64,000 nucleotides of DNA from contig JAQMWT010000552.1 of the NCBI GenBank assembly GCA_029834535.1, forward strand, positions 62,001-126,000, written 5' to 3'. Position numbers and translations under genes: made by a program. This stretch comes from Chrysophaeum taylorii (Eukaryota > Sar > Pelagophyceae > Pelagomonadales > Pelagomonadaceae). The notes below the pieces were generated by a model. The model saw nothing but the letters and a program-made list of their open reading frames with translations, had not been told where the DNA came from and did no database searches. Shown here piece by piece: positions 1 to 8,652 of the stretch (position 1 is its first letter; each line of letters starts with the position of its first letter).

Positions 1-843
1 CACACCATGTTCACGACCACCATCGCCGCGGCAACGGGTTGTCTCGCCACGACGTCGATTGCGAGCATGCACTATTACCTCGGCCGTCGCGACGCCGTCC
101 ACGACGCCGCGCTCGTCGACGTGTCTTACCCGATAAACGGTATCCTCGCCGGACTCGTCTCGATCACGGGCAGCTGCGCCGTCGTCTCCCACTGGGGGGC
201 GATGTGCGTCGCGCTCGTCGGCAGCGTTGTCTACTACTCGACCTCGCGCCTCCTCGTCTACCACAAGATCGACGACGTCGTCGACGCGTTCCCCGTTCAC
301 GGCGCTTGCGGCGCCTGGGGCGTCCTCAGCTCGGGCTTCTTCGCCACCGAGTATTACTACAAGCTCGCTATCATCCAAGGGGAAGAAGACCAACCGCGGA
401 ACCGCGCCAACAGGTGCCAGGGCGTCTTCTATGGCGGTGACGGAGGCACGCTCCTCGCCGCTATAGCCTTTATTGTGTCGCTCGTCCTTTGGGTCTCGGG
501 CGTACTCTACCCGCTCTTCTCGCTTCTCCACCACTACAACCTGATCCGTATCGAGGATGCCCCGTCGCTACGTGGCTCCAACGTCCCCACGGGGCTCACC
601 ACCACCTCGGGATCCATTCGCGGCTCGAACGTCACGCGCAGCAGCGACGGCGACCGCGGACGCCCCGTAGTTCCCACCTTTGTCTCCACCACGCTGTCCA
701 CCGCCGGTGGCAGGGTCGACAACAGCGTACTCAGCAGCCAAGAAGCACAGCAAGTGGGAGCCGATCTCGAACTCTCCCTCGTCACCAGAGGCTCGATCGC
801 CACTGGCACCCGGGCTTCGGTCGCCTCCGACGAGGCTCGTTGA
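1..843 (+). CDS. Ammonium transporter (Amt/MEP/Rh family), C-terminal part; 5' end outside window
   Basis: Frame 1 is open from the first base to a TGA at 841-843, so the gene begins upstream of the window. The visible part matches the second half of Amt channels. The segment NGILAGLVSITGSC is the conserved NG-LAGLV-I helix. VHGACGAWG carries the second pore histidine, and helices follow near nt 440-540. Family members conduct ammonium across the plasma membrane as trimers. After the last helix (ending about NLIRIED) comes a roughly 90-residue Ser/Thr/Gly-rich cytoplasmic tail with two SxRGSNV motifs. In this family the tail gates the trimer, so phosphorylation control is plausible but not shown. 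The ATG at position 7 is internal. Family assignment is secure; the exact substrate is inferred. Confidence 0.9.
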   Translation, partial: HTMFTTTIAAATGCLATTSIASMHYYLGRRDAVHDAALVDVSYPINGILAGLVSITGSCAVVSHWGAMCVALVGSVVYYSTSRLLVYHKIDDVVDAFPVHGACGAWGVLSSGFFATEYYYKLAIIQGEEDQPRNRANRCQGVFYGGDGGTLLAAIAFIVSLVLWVSGVLYPLFSLLHHYNLIRIEDAPSLRGSNVPTGLTTTSGSIRGSNVTRSSDGDRGRPVVPTFVSTTLSTAGGRVDNSVLSSQEAQQVGADLELSLVTRGSIATGTRASVASDEAR

Positions 844-876
844 CCTGGCGGCGGCGGCGGCGGCGGCAGGTGGGTT

Positions 877-911
<35 letters not shown>

Positions 912-1185
912 TCCGAAGATGACCCCCGCGCCTACGTGTACATATTATTGGGGGGTACCCTTTTCGCGCCTCTGTCTATACTAGTAGTTCCCCAACACCC
1001 AAGCAAGAGCGCCCTTTTGGCGGCCGCGCCTGCTGCCGTGTCGTATTCAACAACTATCGACGTTTTCGTTTTAAGATACGCTTGTTACCGGCGCCCGCGA
1101 ACTCATCCCTCGTGCGGGGCCAATTTTAAAATTGTCGTGGTGTTTTAAGCCCCTCCGCATTCTTGCTTCTTCCTTGTTTCCCTCG
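844..1185. repeat. Intergenic stretch with (GAC)n microsatellite
   Basis: After the transporter stop there is a short GGC run at about 847-868 and a GAC/ACG run at about 876-907. The rest, to 1185, shows no convincing gene or repeat family. It probably contains the 3' UTR of the transporter. Confidence 0.6.
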
Positions 1186-1360
1186 AACTAACTAACCAAC
1201 TAGTTAACTAACTTCGGACCTCTCCCGGGCATGGGAGCCAGGCAGGACCGGCAGGAGCCGGTCCAGGATCACAGAGAAAAATCACACAGACAGCTGGGGT
1301 AGAGGCGAGGGACGAAGGGGCGTTGAAGGCGGACCGCCACTGCGCGCGCGGTCTTGCCAC
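1186..1360 (-). mobile_element. 5'-truncated LINE, 3' end only (same family as the 22.7-31.0 kb element)
   Basis: Read on the minus strand, this ends in a (GTTA)n-like tail (plus strand about 1186-1212). Inward of the tail is a 3' UTR nearly identical to that of the large LINE: the block around CTTCGGACCTCTCCCGGGCA, and then GGTCCAGGATCACAGAG. Farther in, translation gives RAQWRSAFNAP and LASTPAV, matching the C-terminal residues of the large LINE (RAQWRSAIHAL, ASTPTV). Similarity stops near 1360, so only about 170 bp were inserted. This is a typical 5'-truncated copy. The flanking target duplication was not identified. Confidence 0.8.
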
Positions 1361-1696
1361 GTACCTCTGGGGGCTCATCCATGCTGACTCTGCTTTGAGC
1401 TTTTGCTGCAAACCATAAATAATAGTACGTCGCCGTCGTCGTTCACGAGAAAGACCCTCCTCTTAGCATTCTTCGAATTTTTAGAAGTCTGTCTCACCGA
1501 GCCGACGAACGGGATACCTCCGCCATTCCGGCATCCCTCACGTGGCCGCACAACCATCGACATTTTAAAACACGCCCCCCCTCTTATTAACAGTCGACCT
1601 TTTTGAAAAAAAAACCTCCCGACTATCTATCTATTATTACAAGACGACAAGGGTAAAGGTTTATTATTATTACTGAAGTGGCTAGCTGGTTCTGGC
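1361..1696. other. Intergenic region with a dispersed repeat shared with 55.1 kb
   Basis: No gene is seen. Bases about 1510-1605 resemble about 55120-55200. Shared features, in order, are CCGGCATC, CACGT, GCCGCACA and then CAGTCGACCTTT followed by an A-rich run. The stretch also holds the likely 5' UTR of the SART1 gene. Confidence 0.5.
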
Positions 1697-3700
1697 ATGA
1701 GCGGCGGGCGGAAGGTCGACTACGGTGCGATCGCGGCGTCGCTGGAGTTGAAGACTTCGAGCGACGGGGAGATCTCGCTGGGGGTGTCGGAGACGAATGC
1801 GTTGCGGTTAAAGTTGGGTCTAAAGCCGTTGAACGCCGCCGAGTCGGCGTCGGCATCGTCGGCGCGGGCCGTCGCGGAACGGAACTTCGAGCTAGCCCGG
1901 GCGTCGCAGCGCGAGGCGCGGCGGCTCGCGGAGATCGAGGCCGAGCTCGCGCGAGCGCGCCGGCGACGCGAGGCGCGGACCGAGCTCAAGACGCCCGCGT
2001 ACGATGCGAGCGAGGACGCGGCGTCGTGGGTCGCGCGACAACGGTCGGAAGCGCCGGTCGTCGCCAAGCTCGAGGCCGAGCGGCGCTCGCAGCTGCTGCT
2101 AGAGCAGGAGGACTACTCGTCGGCGGACCTCGAGGGCGCGAGGGTCGCCGCGCGCGCGGCCGAAGCCCTGGACCGCGGCGAGGCGCGCGTGCTCACGTTG
2201 CGCGACGCTCGGGTCCTCGACTACGACGAAAACAAGCTCGGGAAGGTCGTGGGGCTCAACACGGGCGAGGACGTGCTGGAGGTCGAGGGGCCCGAGGATC
2301 CGGTGTCTCTCAGAGTCGGGGCCGAGGGAAAGGTGAGGCTGGCGGACCAGTCGCACCTCGGCGCCGAGGCGCTCGCGCGGCTCGAGGGCGTGGGCGACGG
2401 CGCGCCCGCCGCGTTGCCGGGCGAGGGCGAGGCCGAGTCGCGGCTCACGACGGGCCGGTGGACGGCGCGGGGCCGGGTCGTCGACGCCGCCTCGTCGTTC
2501 GCGACGCAGCGCGACTACGCGACCGCCGACGAGGCCCGGGCGCTCTTCAAAAAGAAGAAGCCCAAGAAGCAGCGAGCGAGAGTCCGAAACGAGCCGCTCG
2601 AGGACGACGTCGCGGACGCGAGCGACCGCGGGCCGCGGGCGCGAGCGCTCGAACGCCGAAAGGCCGACGCGGCTGCGGCCGCCGAAGACGGAGCGCGCAA
2701 GCGTGCGGCCTTCGACCTCGCCAAGGAAAAGCACCAGGCCAGAGTCGACCGGGGGTTGTTGGCTGGCGTCGAGAACTACGACGACGACGACGACGACGAC
2801 GCCGAGCTGCGCGCGTCGCTTGCCAAAGCGCGCATCATCAACGCCAAAGCCAAGGTCGAGGACGATGACGCGTCGGCCAAGCGCGTCGCCGCGACCCTCG
2901 CGGCCGCCGCGCCCGCGACGGCGCCGAGAGGAGGAGGAGGAGGAGACGCGGGGGGTCTCGTGTTTACGGACACGACCGAGTTCACGAGTCGGCTGCACGC
3001 GCGGCTCGAGGAGCAGGCAGCCGAGCACAAAGACGAGAGCCTCAGGGAGAAGCGCGGCGGCGAGGATGAGGACGTTGGGGATGAAGCAGCAGCATCATCA
3101 TCATCATCATCATCGAAGGGCGAGGACGACAAGATCGATTTCCTGCACAAGCAGCCGCTCGCGGCCAAAGGCATGGCGGCGGCGATGGCGCTTCTGGCGA
3201 CGTCGGGTGACCTTAAGGAGAAGCCGACCGATCCCGAGGTGACGGTCGGGCGGTCGCGCGACCAGCGCGTGTTCACCGACGGCTCGACCGACGACCCGAA
3301 AACGCTGCCCGACGTCGCGTTTAAGGGCCAGCTCAAGCCGATAAAGCTCGAGTACCGCGACGGCGACGGCCGGCTCCTGACGCGCAAGGAGGCGTACCGG
3401 CAGATGTGCTGGAAGTTTCATGGCAAGCAGCCCGGCCGCAGGAAGCAGGAAAAGGCCCAGGCGAGGTTCAACGAGACCCAGCGCTCGATCAAGCAGAGCA
3501 CGGCCGCGGGCTCGCTGGCGATCCTCCAGCACGCGCAGCAGCGCACGGGCCAGGCCTACGTTCCCATCAACAACAACAACCTCGCCTCGAACCTCAGCAC
3601 CATCGTCGGCGCCGCCGACGCCTCGAGAAAGCGCGGCACCTCGAGCCACCACCACCACCACGGCAAAAAGAAGAAACGGCCGAAAACAACCGAGAAGTAA
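1697..3700 (+). CDS. SART1: U4/U6.U5 tri-snRNP-associated protein, SART-1/Snu66 family
   Basis: A 667-residue protein read from the ATG at 1697. Near the N-terminus it has the family signature VSETNALRLKLGLKPL. At the C-terminus it has the conserved block KLEYRDGDGRLLTRKEAYRQ followed by FHGK, and then a GSLAILQHAQQRTGQAYV-like end. Both match SART-1, a scaffold of the U4/U6.U5 tri-snRNP needed for spliceosome activation. The middle is a long charged, largely helical region with acidic runs (a D7 run near residue 360) and Ser runs. The extreme C-terminus is His- and Lys-rich and probably acts as a nuclear localisation signal. Length is somewhat below the roughly 800 residues of the animal protein. 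Presence of a tri-snRNP protein agrees with the many introns of the gene at 55.4 kb. Confidence 0.93.
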   Translation: MSGGRKVDYGAIAASLELKTSSDGEISLGVSETNALRLKLGLKPLNAAESASASSARAVAERNFELARASQREARRLAEIEAELARARRRREARTELKTPAYDASEDAASWVARQRSEAPVVAKLEAERRSQLLLEQEDYSSADLEGARVAARAAEALDRGEARVLTLRDARVLDYDENKLGKVVGLNTGEDVLEVEGPEDPVSLRVGAEGKVRLADQSHLGAEALARLEGVGDGAPAALPGEGEAESRLTTGRWTARGRVVDAASSFATQRDYATADEARALFKKKKPKKQRARVRNEPLEDDVADASDRGPRARALERRKADAAAAAEDGARKRAAFDLAKEKHQARVDRGLLAGVENYDDDDDDDAELRASLAKARIINAKAKVEDDDASAKRVAATLAAAAPATAPRGGGGGDAGGLVFTDTTEFTSRLHARLEEQAAEHKDESLREKRGGEDEDVGDEAAASSSSSSSKGEDDKIDFLHKQPLAAKGMAAAMALLATSGDLKEKPTDPEVTVGRSRDQRVFTDGSTDDPKTLPDVAFKGQLKPIKLEYRDGDGRLLTRKEAYRQMCWKFHGKQPGRRKQEKAQARFNETQRSIKQSTAAGSLAILQHAQQRTGQAYVPINNNNLASNLSTIVGAADASRKRGTSSHHHHHGKKKKRPKTTEK

Positions 3701-3734
3701 GTAAATAGGAAGGCGATAAAAAAAAAAAACCAAT

Positions 3735-4568
3735 ATGGATCGCGAAGAGGAGAACAACTTGTGGCGCACGCGGTACGACCTCGGGAAGAGCTCGGTGGAC
3801 TTTTGCGAGCGTAACTTCTCACTGACGCCGTGGGTCGCCGAGCCGTTCAACGCGGCCTCGGCGGCGCCGCTGATCGGGTTAGGGCTTGTGGGGTATGCGC
3901 GGTGCCGGCGCGCCACGAAAAGTCGCGGGTTCGCCGTGCTGTTCGCGCTGCTGGTTTTGGTCGGCATCGGGACCGTCGCGCTCCACGGGACCCTGACGTC
4001 TGCGGGCCAAGCCGCCGACGAGGTGCCGATGCTCGTGCTGACGGTGGGTCTTCTCGCGACGATCGTCGACGTCGAACGACCGCGCGCGAAGGGTCTCGTT
4101 ACTTCGACCTGCCTCGCTGCGGTGGGATTGATCGTGTGGTATTTTCGGTTCCAGCACCTCTACCTCGTCTTTCTCGCGTCATACGGAACCCTCGTCGTGG
4201 CTATTATCGGATTGCTCGCGCGCCTCGCGTTCGTGCCTCGAAGCGATCCCGCGCGCGACCGCGTCCGCCGCCAGGTCATCAAGCCCCTCTTCCTCTATGG
4301 CCTCGCCTCGTACGTGTGCGCGGGATTCGTCGCCTGGTGCACCGACATGCTTTTGTGCGAGACCGTCTCCCAGCTCTTCCTCGGCGGCCTCGTCCTTCAC
4401 CCGCTCTGGCACCTCGGTTCGGGCCTCGGCTCCTGGTGCGCCATCTACGCTGTCATCGCCGCGAGGGACGAGCGCAGAGGCCAGGCCGCCACGCGTCTCA
4501 CCTGGCTCGCCGGCCTCCTTCCCTGCGTCGACCACGACGAGCTCCGTCATCATCCGAGTGATGACTGA
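3735..4568 (+). CDS. Alkaline ceramidase (aPHC/ACER family), multi-pass membrane hydrolase
   Basis: A 277-residue, roughly seven-helix membrane protein starting 34 bp after the SART1 stop on the same strand. The N-terminal motif VDFCERNFSLTPWVAEPFN matches the ACER calcium site (Asp22, Glu25, Asn27, Glu36). LHGTLTSAGQAADEVPML carries the first zinc histidine and the conserved DE-PM. HPLWHLGSGLGS supplies the other two zinc histidines. Family members hydrolyse ceramide to sphingosine and fatty acid in the ER or Golgi membrane. The usual GxGS before the first His reads GIGT here, a conservative change. Substrate preference (phytoceramide or ceramide) cannot be read from sequence. Length fits the family (about 260-280). 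Confidence 0.9.
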   Translation: MDREEENNLWRTRYDLGKSSVDFCERNFSLTPWVAEPFNAASAAPLIGLGLVGYARCRRATKSRGFAVLFALLVLVGIGTVALHGTLTSAGQAADEVPMLVLTVGLLATIVDVERPRAKGLVTSTCLAAVGLIVWYFRFQHLYLVFLASYGTLVVAIIGLLARLAFVPRSDPARDRVRRQVIKPLFLYGLASYVCAGFVAWCTDMLLCETVSQLFLGGLVLHPLWHLGSGLGSWCAIYAVIAARDERRGQAATRLTWLAGLLPCVDHDELRHHPSDD

Positions 4569-4675
4569 CTGACGGACGGACTGACGGACGGACGGACTGA
4601 CGGACGGACTACGTGACGCGTCGTCGTCGTCGTCGTCGGAATATAACCGAATCATCATCACCATCATCATAATCA
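4557..4675. repeat. Tandem (CTGACGGACGGA)-type repeat plus (CGT)n between convergent genes
   Basis: A degenerate GACTGACGGACGGA array runs from about 4557 to 4612. A CGT/GTC trinucleotide run follows (about 4618-4638), then an ATC-rich stretch. It lies between the 3' ends of the ceramidase gene (+) and the glycosyltransferase gene (-). Confidence 0.8.
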
Positions 4676-6358
4676 TCAAAAGTCGTCGAGACCCCACCAG
4701 TCCCGGAGCTCGGCGCGCACGCGAGGGAGCCAGAGCTCGCGGAGCAACGCGTCCCTGCACCAGCAAAAGGACGAGGAGGACGACGCGTCGGTGCCGTTTG
4801 GAGGAGGTCGTCTTTTTCTCGGGTGGGCGGCGCATATGGCCGGGTCGTCGCGCCGCGCGTCGCGGCAGTCGAGGTTGTCGTTAAGGAGGCGGGGAAGGAT
4901 GCGGTCTTCGAATTCGCGGCGCTCCGACGGCGGGACGTCCTTGTCCTTGTGTTTCGTGGCAAACCTCGCGGTCGCGGGTCCGGAGAAGCCGTAGCCCGCG
5001 CGCGCGTGCGCGAGGCGGGCCTGCGTGAAGGCGTCTGCCGTCAAAGGCTTCGCGCCGCCGGCGCCGCCGATGCGGACGTAGTGGTCTTGGATGTACTTGA
5101 CGGCGGTCCCCTTGGCGATCTGCTTGGTGCGGCTCGGCTGGGCCTTGCCCGCGCATTCCCGGCTGCCCGAGAATAGGAGGAGGCTGTCCCCTTTTCCGGT
5201 GTCGCACCGGCCGTAAAATACGTGGGGGAGCGCGAGGCTCGAGACGTCGGATCGGGCCTCGTAGGGCGCGACGGCCGCCGGGAGCGACGAGGCGGGCACG
5301 GCGAACTCGTCGACGTCGAGGTGCGCAATCCACTTGACCGACTTTAATCGTCGATGGCAGGCGTTCTGCGCCGCGTACTGGGAGGGGCGGCCCCAAAAGG
5401 ACTGGATCGAGAGGGCCGACCGCTGGCCGCCGCGGACGGAAACCCAGGGGCCGTCGCCGCGCGCCCCGCAGGCGCGCCAGGGCCACGGAACGAGGGCCGC
5501 GCGGCCGACGGCGGCCAACGGCTCGACGGCCGGCCAGAGCTTGGATCGCCGCGGGTCGGTCCAGCGGGCGTCGTCGTCGAAAACGACAAAGGCCTCGACC
5601 CCAAAGGCGAGGTGCGCCGCGAGCCACTCGCGCAGCCCGCGCACCGATGTCGGTTGGCGTCTTACGCCGTCGCGATCGAGGTATTCGTTCGCGGACGTCC
5701 ACGCGCACGCGGCCATAGTCGAGGCCCGGATCCCAAAAAAACCGCAGAGCGGTACGCGGGGGTGCGCGCGGCGGCCGTCGACGATCCTGACCCCCAGCGT
5801 GTCAGAGCACGCAGCGTCGCGGAGGTGCGGCGGCACCACGCACTCGAAGACGAGGGTCGACGCGCGCCGATGAAACGTCTCTCTCGTTGGCCGCGACGCG
5901 ACGACCGTGCCGTCGTCGAACACGCACTCGAGCTTTCGCGTGGGTCCCCCCCGCGCCTCGAGCCTGCGTTTCCGCGCCGCTTCGAACACGGGCGCGTTCC
6001 GTTTTTCCCAAGACCCCAAAACGCACACCGCGCACTCGTCTCGACCGGCGACCGCTTCGCCAAACCAGGCCGTCGCGTTGGGGGCCCCCGCGTCGCGAGC
6101 AGCGTCCGAGAGCACTCCTTCCATCTCCTCGCACCCGCCCTCGTACTGCGCGACGAAGGTCGCCAAGCGGCACCCCTCCTGAGGCAGCACGAAGGCGTCG
6201 TACAGCCGCCACGGCATCGACGCCGCCTGGGCGAAGGCCTTGCCGCATTGCTGGTGGTGGTGCTGCTGCTGGACCGGCGCCTCCTGCTGTTCCGGTGGCC
6301 GCGTCCTCTCGAGGAGCACGAGGGACGCGACGGCGCTCAGCGCCACCACGGCGAACAC
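4676..6358 (-). CDS. GT92/DUF23-like glycosyltransferase, type II membrane protein
   Basis: About 560 residues on the minus strand. The N-terminus is a hydrophobic anchor (VFAVVALSAVASLVLL), followed by a Gln/His-rich stem and a lumenal domain. The domain shows the order expected for GT92/DUF23 transferases: WTSANEYLDRDGV, LREWLAAHLAFGVEAFVVFDD, then WIAHLDVDEFAVP (the DVDEF acidic metal/nucleotide-sugar motif, about residue 345), and KYIQDHYVRIGG. The C-terminus contains Cys residues and ends WWGLDDF. A Golgi role adding sugar to glycans or glycoproteins is likely; donor and acceptor are unknown. No ATG precedes the anchor in frame. The codon at 6358 is GTG and the first in-frame ATG (about 6217) would remove the anchor, so the real start may lie in a short upstream exon or be non-ATG. 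Confidence 0.75.
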   Translation of the reverse strand: MFAVVALSAVASLVLLERTRPPEQQEAPVQQQHHHQQCGKAFAQAASMPWRLYDAFVLPQEGCRLATFVAQYEGGCEEMEGVLSDAARDAGAPNATAWFGEAVAGRDECAVCVLGSWEKRNAPVFEAARKRRLEARGGPTRKLECVFDDGTVVASRPTRETFHRRASTLVFECVVPPHLRDAACSDTLGVRIVDGRRAHPRVPLCGFFGIRASTMAACAWTSANEYLDRDGVRRQPTSVRGLREWLAAHLAFGVEAFVVFDDDARWTDPRRSKLWPAVEPLAAVGRAALVPWPWRACGARGDGPWVSVRGGQRSALSIQSFWGRPSQYAAQNACHRRLKSVKWIAHLDVDEFAVPASSLPAAVAPYEARSDVSSLALPHVFYGRCDTGKGDSLLLFSGSRECAGKAQPSRTKQIAKGTAVKYIQDHYVRIGGAGGAKPLTADAFTQARLAHARAGYGFSGPATARFATKHKDKDVPPSERREFEDRILPRLLNDNLDCRDARRDDPAICAAHPRKRRPPPNGTDASSSSSFCWCRDALLRELWLPRVRAELRDWWGLDDF

Positions 6359-6468
6359 GCCGCGGTGGGATGAGAGGCGACACCCCTTCGTGATGATGAT
6401 GATGATGATGATGATGGTGATGAGAGGTGATAGATAGATACCCCCTCTCTATATATATATATCCACAT
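6359..6468. promoter_or_regulatory. Divergent intergenic region with (GAT)n and (AT)n runs
   Basis: About 110 bp separate the starts of the minus-strand glycosyltransferase and the plus-strand methyltransferase. They contain a GAT run (about 6391-6421), a GATA run and a short AT dinucleotide run (about 6450-6462). This is presumably a shared bidirectional promoter. No specific box is claimed. Confidence 0.5.
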
Positions 6469-7542
6469 ATGCGCCGGCGGTGCCTGCTTGCTTCTGGGAC
6501 GGCGACGGCGGTGTGCCTCCTGGTGGTGGTGGTGGTGGTGGTGCTTGGGGCGGCGGCGCCGACATCAGAAAGGCCCCTTCCTCAAGAGGCAGAGGGACCC
6601 CCCCCCGAGGCCCTGCGGCAACGGATCGCCGCGCACCTCGCGAAGTTCGCCGCCACCACCAACACGTCGTCGTCGTCCTCGAGGGTCTCGGCGGAGCGGG
6701 CGCGGGTCGAGCGACACGCGGGCCTGTTCCACGAGTTCCTCCCCGAAGACGCGGGCTCCGCACGGCCGCGGCGCGTGGGAGACCGGTACCGCGGCGCGTG
6801 GTCGGTCTTGGATTATTGGGAACCGGAACTCTCTTGCGTCGACGAGAGGAGAATTCCGAAGGACGTCTTTGGGGACGGGCCAAAGTGGCTCTGCGCGCCG
6901 CAGCTCCTCCGGGGTGCCGTCGTGAGCCTCGGCTCCAACTTCGACGACAGCTTTGAAACGGGCGTCGCGGCGCTTACGACGGGCGGCGAAATTTATGTCG
7001 TCGACCCGACCCTCCAGGACTTTGGCGCGGCCCGCGTCGATAGTTTTCGGAAAAAACTCCAGGCCTACGGCGCGACCCTCAACGAGACCGTCGGGGTCGG
7101 CGAGGGCACCCTCGTATCCGCGCGTACCGGTCGCGCGTACCCGCTGGTTCCGCTCGGCCGGATAATCGAGGACCTCCGTTTGTCTCGCGTGGCTATTTTG
7201 AAGATGGATGTCGAGGGGGCCGAGTACGCGGCGATGCGGGACGTCGCGGCCATGTGCGACGCGCGGACCCTCGCGATCGACCAACTCGCCGTCGAAGTCC
7301 ACCTCGTCAGCGGCGTTACCGTCGCCGACGTCTACGACCTCTTCGCGAACGCGCGACGCTGCCACCTCCTGCTCCACCACAAGGAGCGGAATGCCTGGGG
7401 CTGCGGCGGCAACGCCTGCGTCGAGTTCTCTTGGGTCTCCGTCCGCCACGCCCGCCGCGCCCGTCTCGCGATGATGGTCGACAACAACGACCATACTACT
7501 ACTAGGACGACAACTTCCTACGGACGAAGGGAGGAATCATGA
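6469..7542 (+). CDS. FkbM/METTL24-like SAM-dependent methyltransferase, type II membrane protein
   Basis: The first plausible ATG is at 6469, immediately before a signal-anchor (ASGTATAVCLLVVVVVVVLG); the protein is 357 residues. The lumenal part has CAPQLLRGAVVSLGSNFDDSFE (the SLGSN nucleotide-binding turn seen in METTL24-like proteins), VVDPTLQDF, and ILKMDVEGAEYAAM, the FkbM-type KxDxEGxE motif. Such enzymes methylate oxygen atoms, often on sugars, and this one is predicted to sit in the Golgi membrane with its catalytic domain in the lumen. It lies head-to-head with the glycosyltransferase and tail-to-tail with a sulfotransferase, which supports a glycan-modifying role. Substrate unknown. 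Confidence 0.78.
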   Translation: MRRRCLLASGTATAVCLLVVVVVVVLGAAAPTSERPLPQEAEGPPPEALRQRIAAHLAKFAATTNTSSSSSRVSAERARVERHAGLFHEFLPEDAGSARPRRVGDRYRGAWSVLDYWEPELSCVDERRIPKDVFGDGPKWLCAPQLLRGAVVSLGSNFDDSFETGVAALTTGGEIYVVDPTLQDFGAARVDSFRKKLQAYGATLNETVGVGEGTLVSARTGRAYPLVPLGRIIEDLRLSRVAILKMDVEGAEYAAMRDVAAMCDARTLAIDQLAVEVHLVSGVTVADVYDLFANARRCHLLLHHKERNAWGCGGNACVEFSWVSVRHARRARLAMMVDNNDHTTTRTTTSYGRREES

Positions 7543-7550
7543 TGGCATTA

Positions 7551-8591
7551 TTATTCGTCGCGTCGCGTCGCGTCGCGTCGCATCGCGTCGGCGAGAGCCC
7601 GGGAGGGGAGAATGTCGGGGGCCAAGAGCGAGGCGTTCAGGGATCGAAGAAAAACCGTGCGCTCGAGGGGACATTTATCGCCTAGAACCTGGCGGCAGGT
7701 GTGAGCGTGTCGCGCGATCGCGTCGGCGTAGAGGCGGGTCTCGACGTCGAGGAAGGCGCGAACGCGACCCCACAAGGTCTCGTCCCGGCGGAGGATGGAG
7801 ACGACGTCCCTGCCCCCAAACTGTCCCGAGGCCGTATTCCGCGAGAGAGACTTGTGGCGGTCCCAGAAAGACGGTATAGCGAGGTCCGCGTCGAGAACGG
7901 CGGCTAGCGCGTCGACCGTCGCCGACCAGCTCTCGACTAATCCTACTACCCGAAAATCCCGGAGATTCGTGCGCGAAATCTCGAGCTTGACGCGCGCCGA
8001 AACCCCGCGCCGCTGGTCGGCCGGCACGAGGTAGCTCATCGCATTCGCGTACTTCTGCTTGCTCGCGGTCGGCGGAAGCGAAGCCGCGGCTGCCGCCGCG
8101 ACCGACTCGACCGAACGCAGCGCGCGGTCGTGGTACCGGATCCCCGATATCCAGGTCGCCACGGGTTCCCGGAGCACGGTGAAATAGGCATAGGACCGCC
8201 CCGGCGCCAGGATTCCGTGCATTCCGTAATAGTAATGTCCGCCGATCACCTCCGCTTCCAAACCGACGAGCTCGGCGCTCGGATTTCGCCGGAGCTTCGA
8301 GTGCCGCCCCGGAGCCCGCGAAAACAACGCCTGCCGCCCGACATTTACCGTGTCGCGGAGCCGGCACTGCACGACGCCATTCTTCTCGGCGCCGCCCTCG
8401 CTGCACTCGATCAGACACACCCACTTCCTCTCGCACTTCTCCGCGTACCGCCGGAGCAGCGTCCGGACCGACGACCCGGCGGCCTTGAAGATGTGCACGA
8501 ATAGCAGCACCACCTCGCTCTCCTTCCCGCACCTATTCACCTGCCCCGAACACCCACCGACGAGGACAAACAACACCAACAATGCCAGCAT
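7551..8591 (-). CDS. Golgi-type carbohydrate sulfotransferase (2-O-sulfotransferase-like)
   Basis: 346 residues from an ATG at 8591. An N-terminal hydrophobic segment (MLALLVLFVLVGGCSG) serves as signal or anchor. HIFKAAGSSVRTLLRRYAEK is the 5'-phosphosulfate-binding loop and YFTVLREPVATWISG the 3'-phosphate motif, as in heparan/uronyl 2-O-sulfotransferases, which transfer sulfate from PAPS to sugar hydroxyls in the Golgi. Cysteines (C22, and the C-x3-C region near residue 55) may form disulfides. The last dozen residues (AMRRDATRRDE) are encoded by a GCGTC pentanucleotide repeat at about 7557-7592, so the C-terminus may vary in length. The 3' end is only 8 bp from the convergent methyltransferase stop. 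Acceptor glycan unknown. Confidence 0.8.
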   Translation of the reverse strand: MLALLVLFVLVGGCSGQVNRCGKESEVVLLFVHIFKAAGSSVRTLLRRYAEKCERKWVCLIECSEGGAEKNGVVQCRLRDTVNVGRQALFSRAPGRHSKLRRNPSAELVGLEAEVIGGHYYYGMHGILAPGRSYAYFTVLREPVATWISGIRYHDRALRSVESVAAAAAASLPPTASKQKYANAMSYLVPADQRRGVSARVKLEISRTNLRDFRVVGLVESWSATVDALAAVLDADLAIPSFWDRHKSLSRNTASGQFGGRDVVSILRRDETLWGRVRAFLDVETRLYADAIARHAHTCRQVLGDKCPLERTVFLRSLNASLLAPDILPSRALADAMRRDATRRDE

Positions 8592-8652
8592 TATTTACTA
8601 CTCGTACTACTTTTTCTGTCCTTTATCATTCATTCACCACTAACCCTGTTCG

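Noticed and set aside
5354-6373. 339-residue plus-strand frame
   Set aside because: Antisense shadow of the GT92-like gene in GC-rich DNA; Arg/Ala/Gly-rich with no domain, while the minus strand has clear family motifs.
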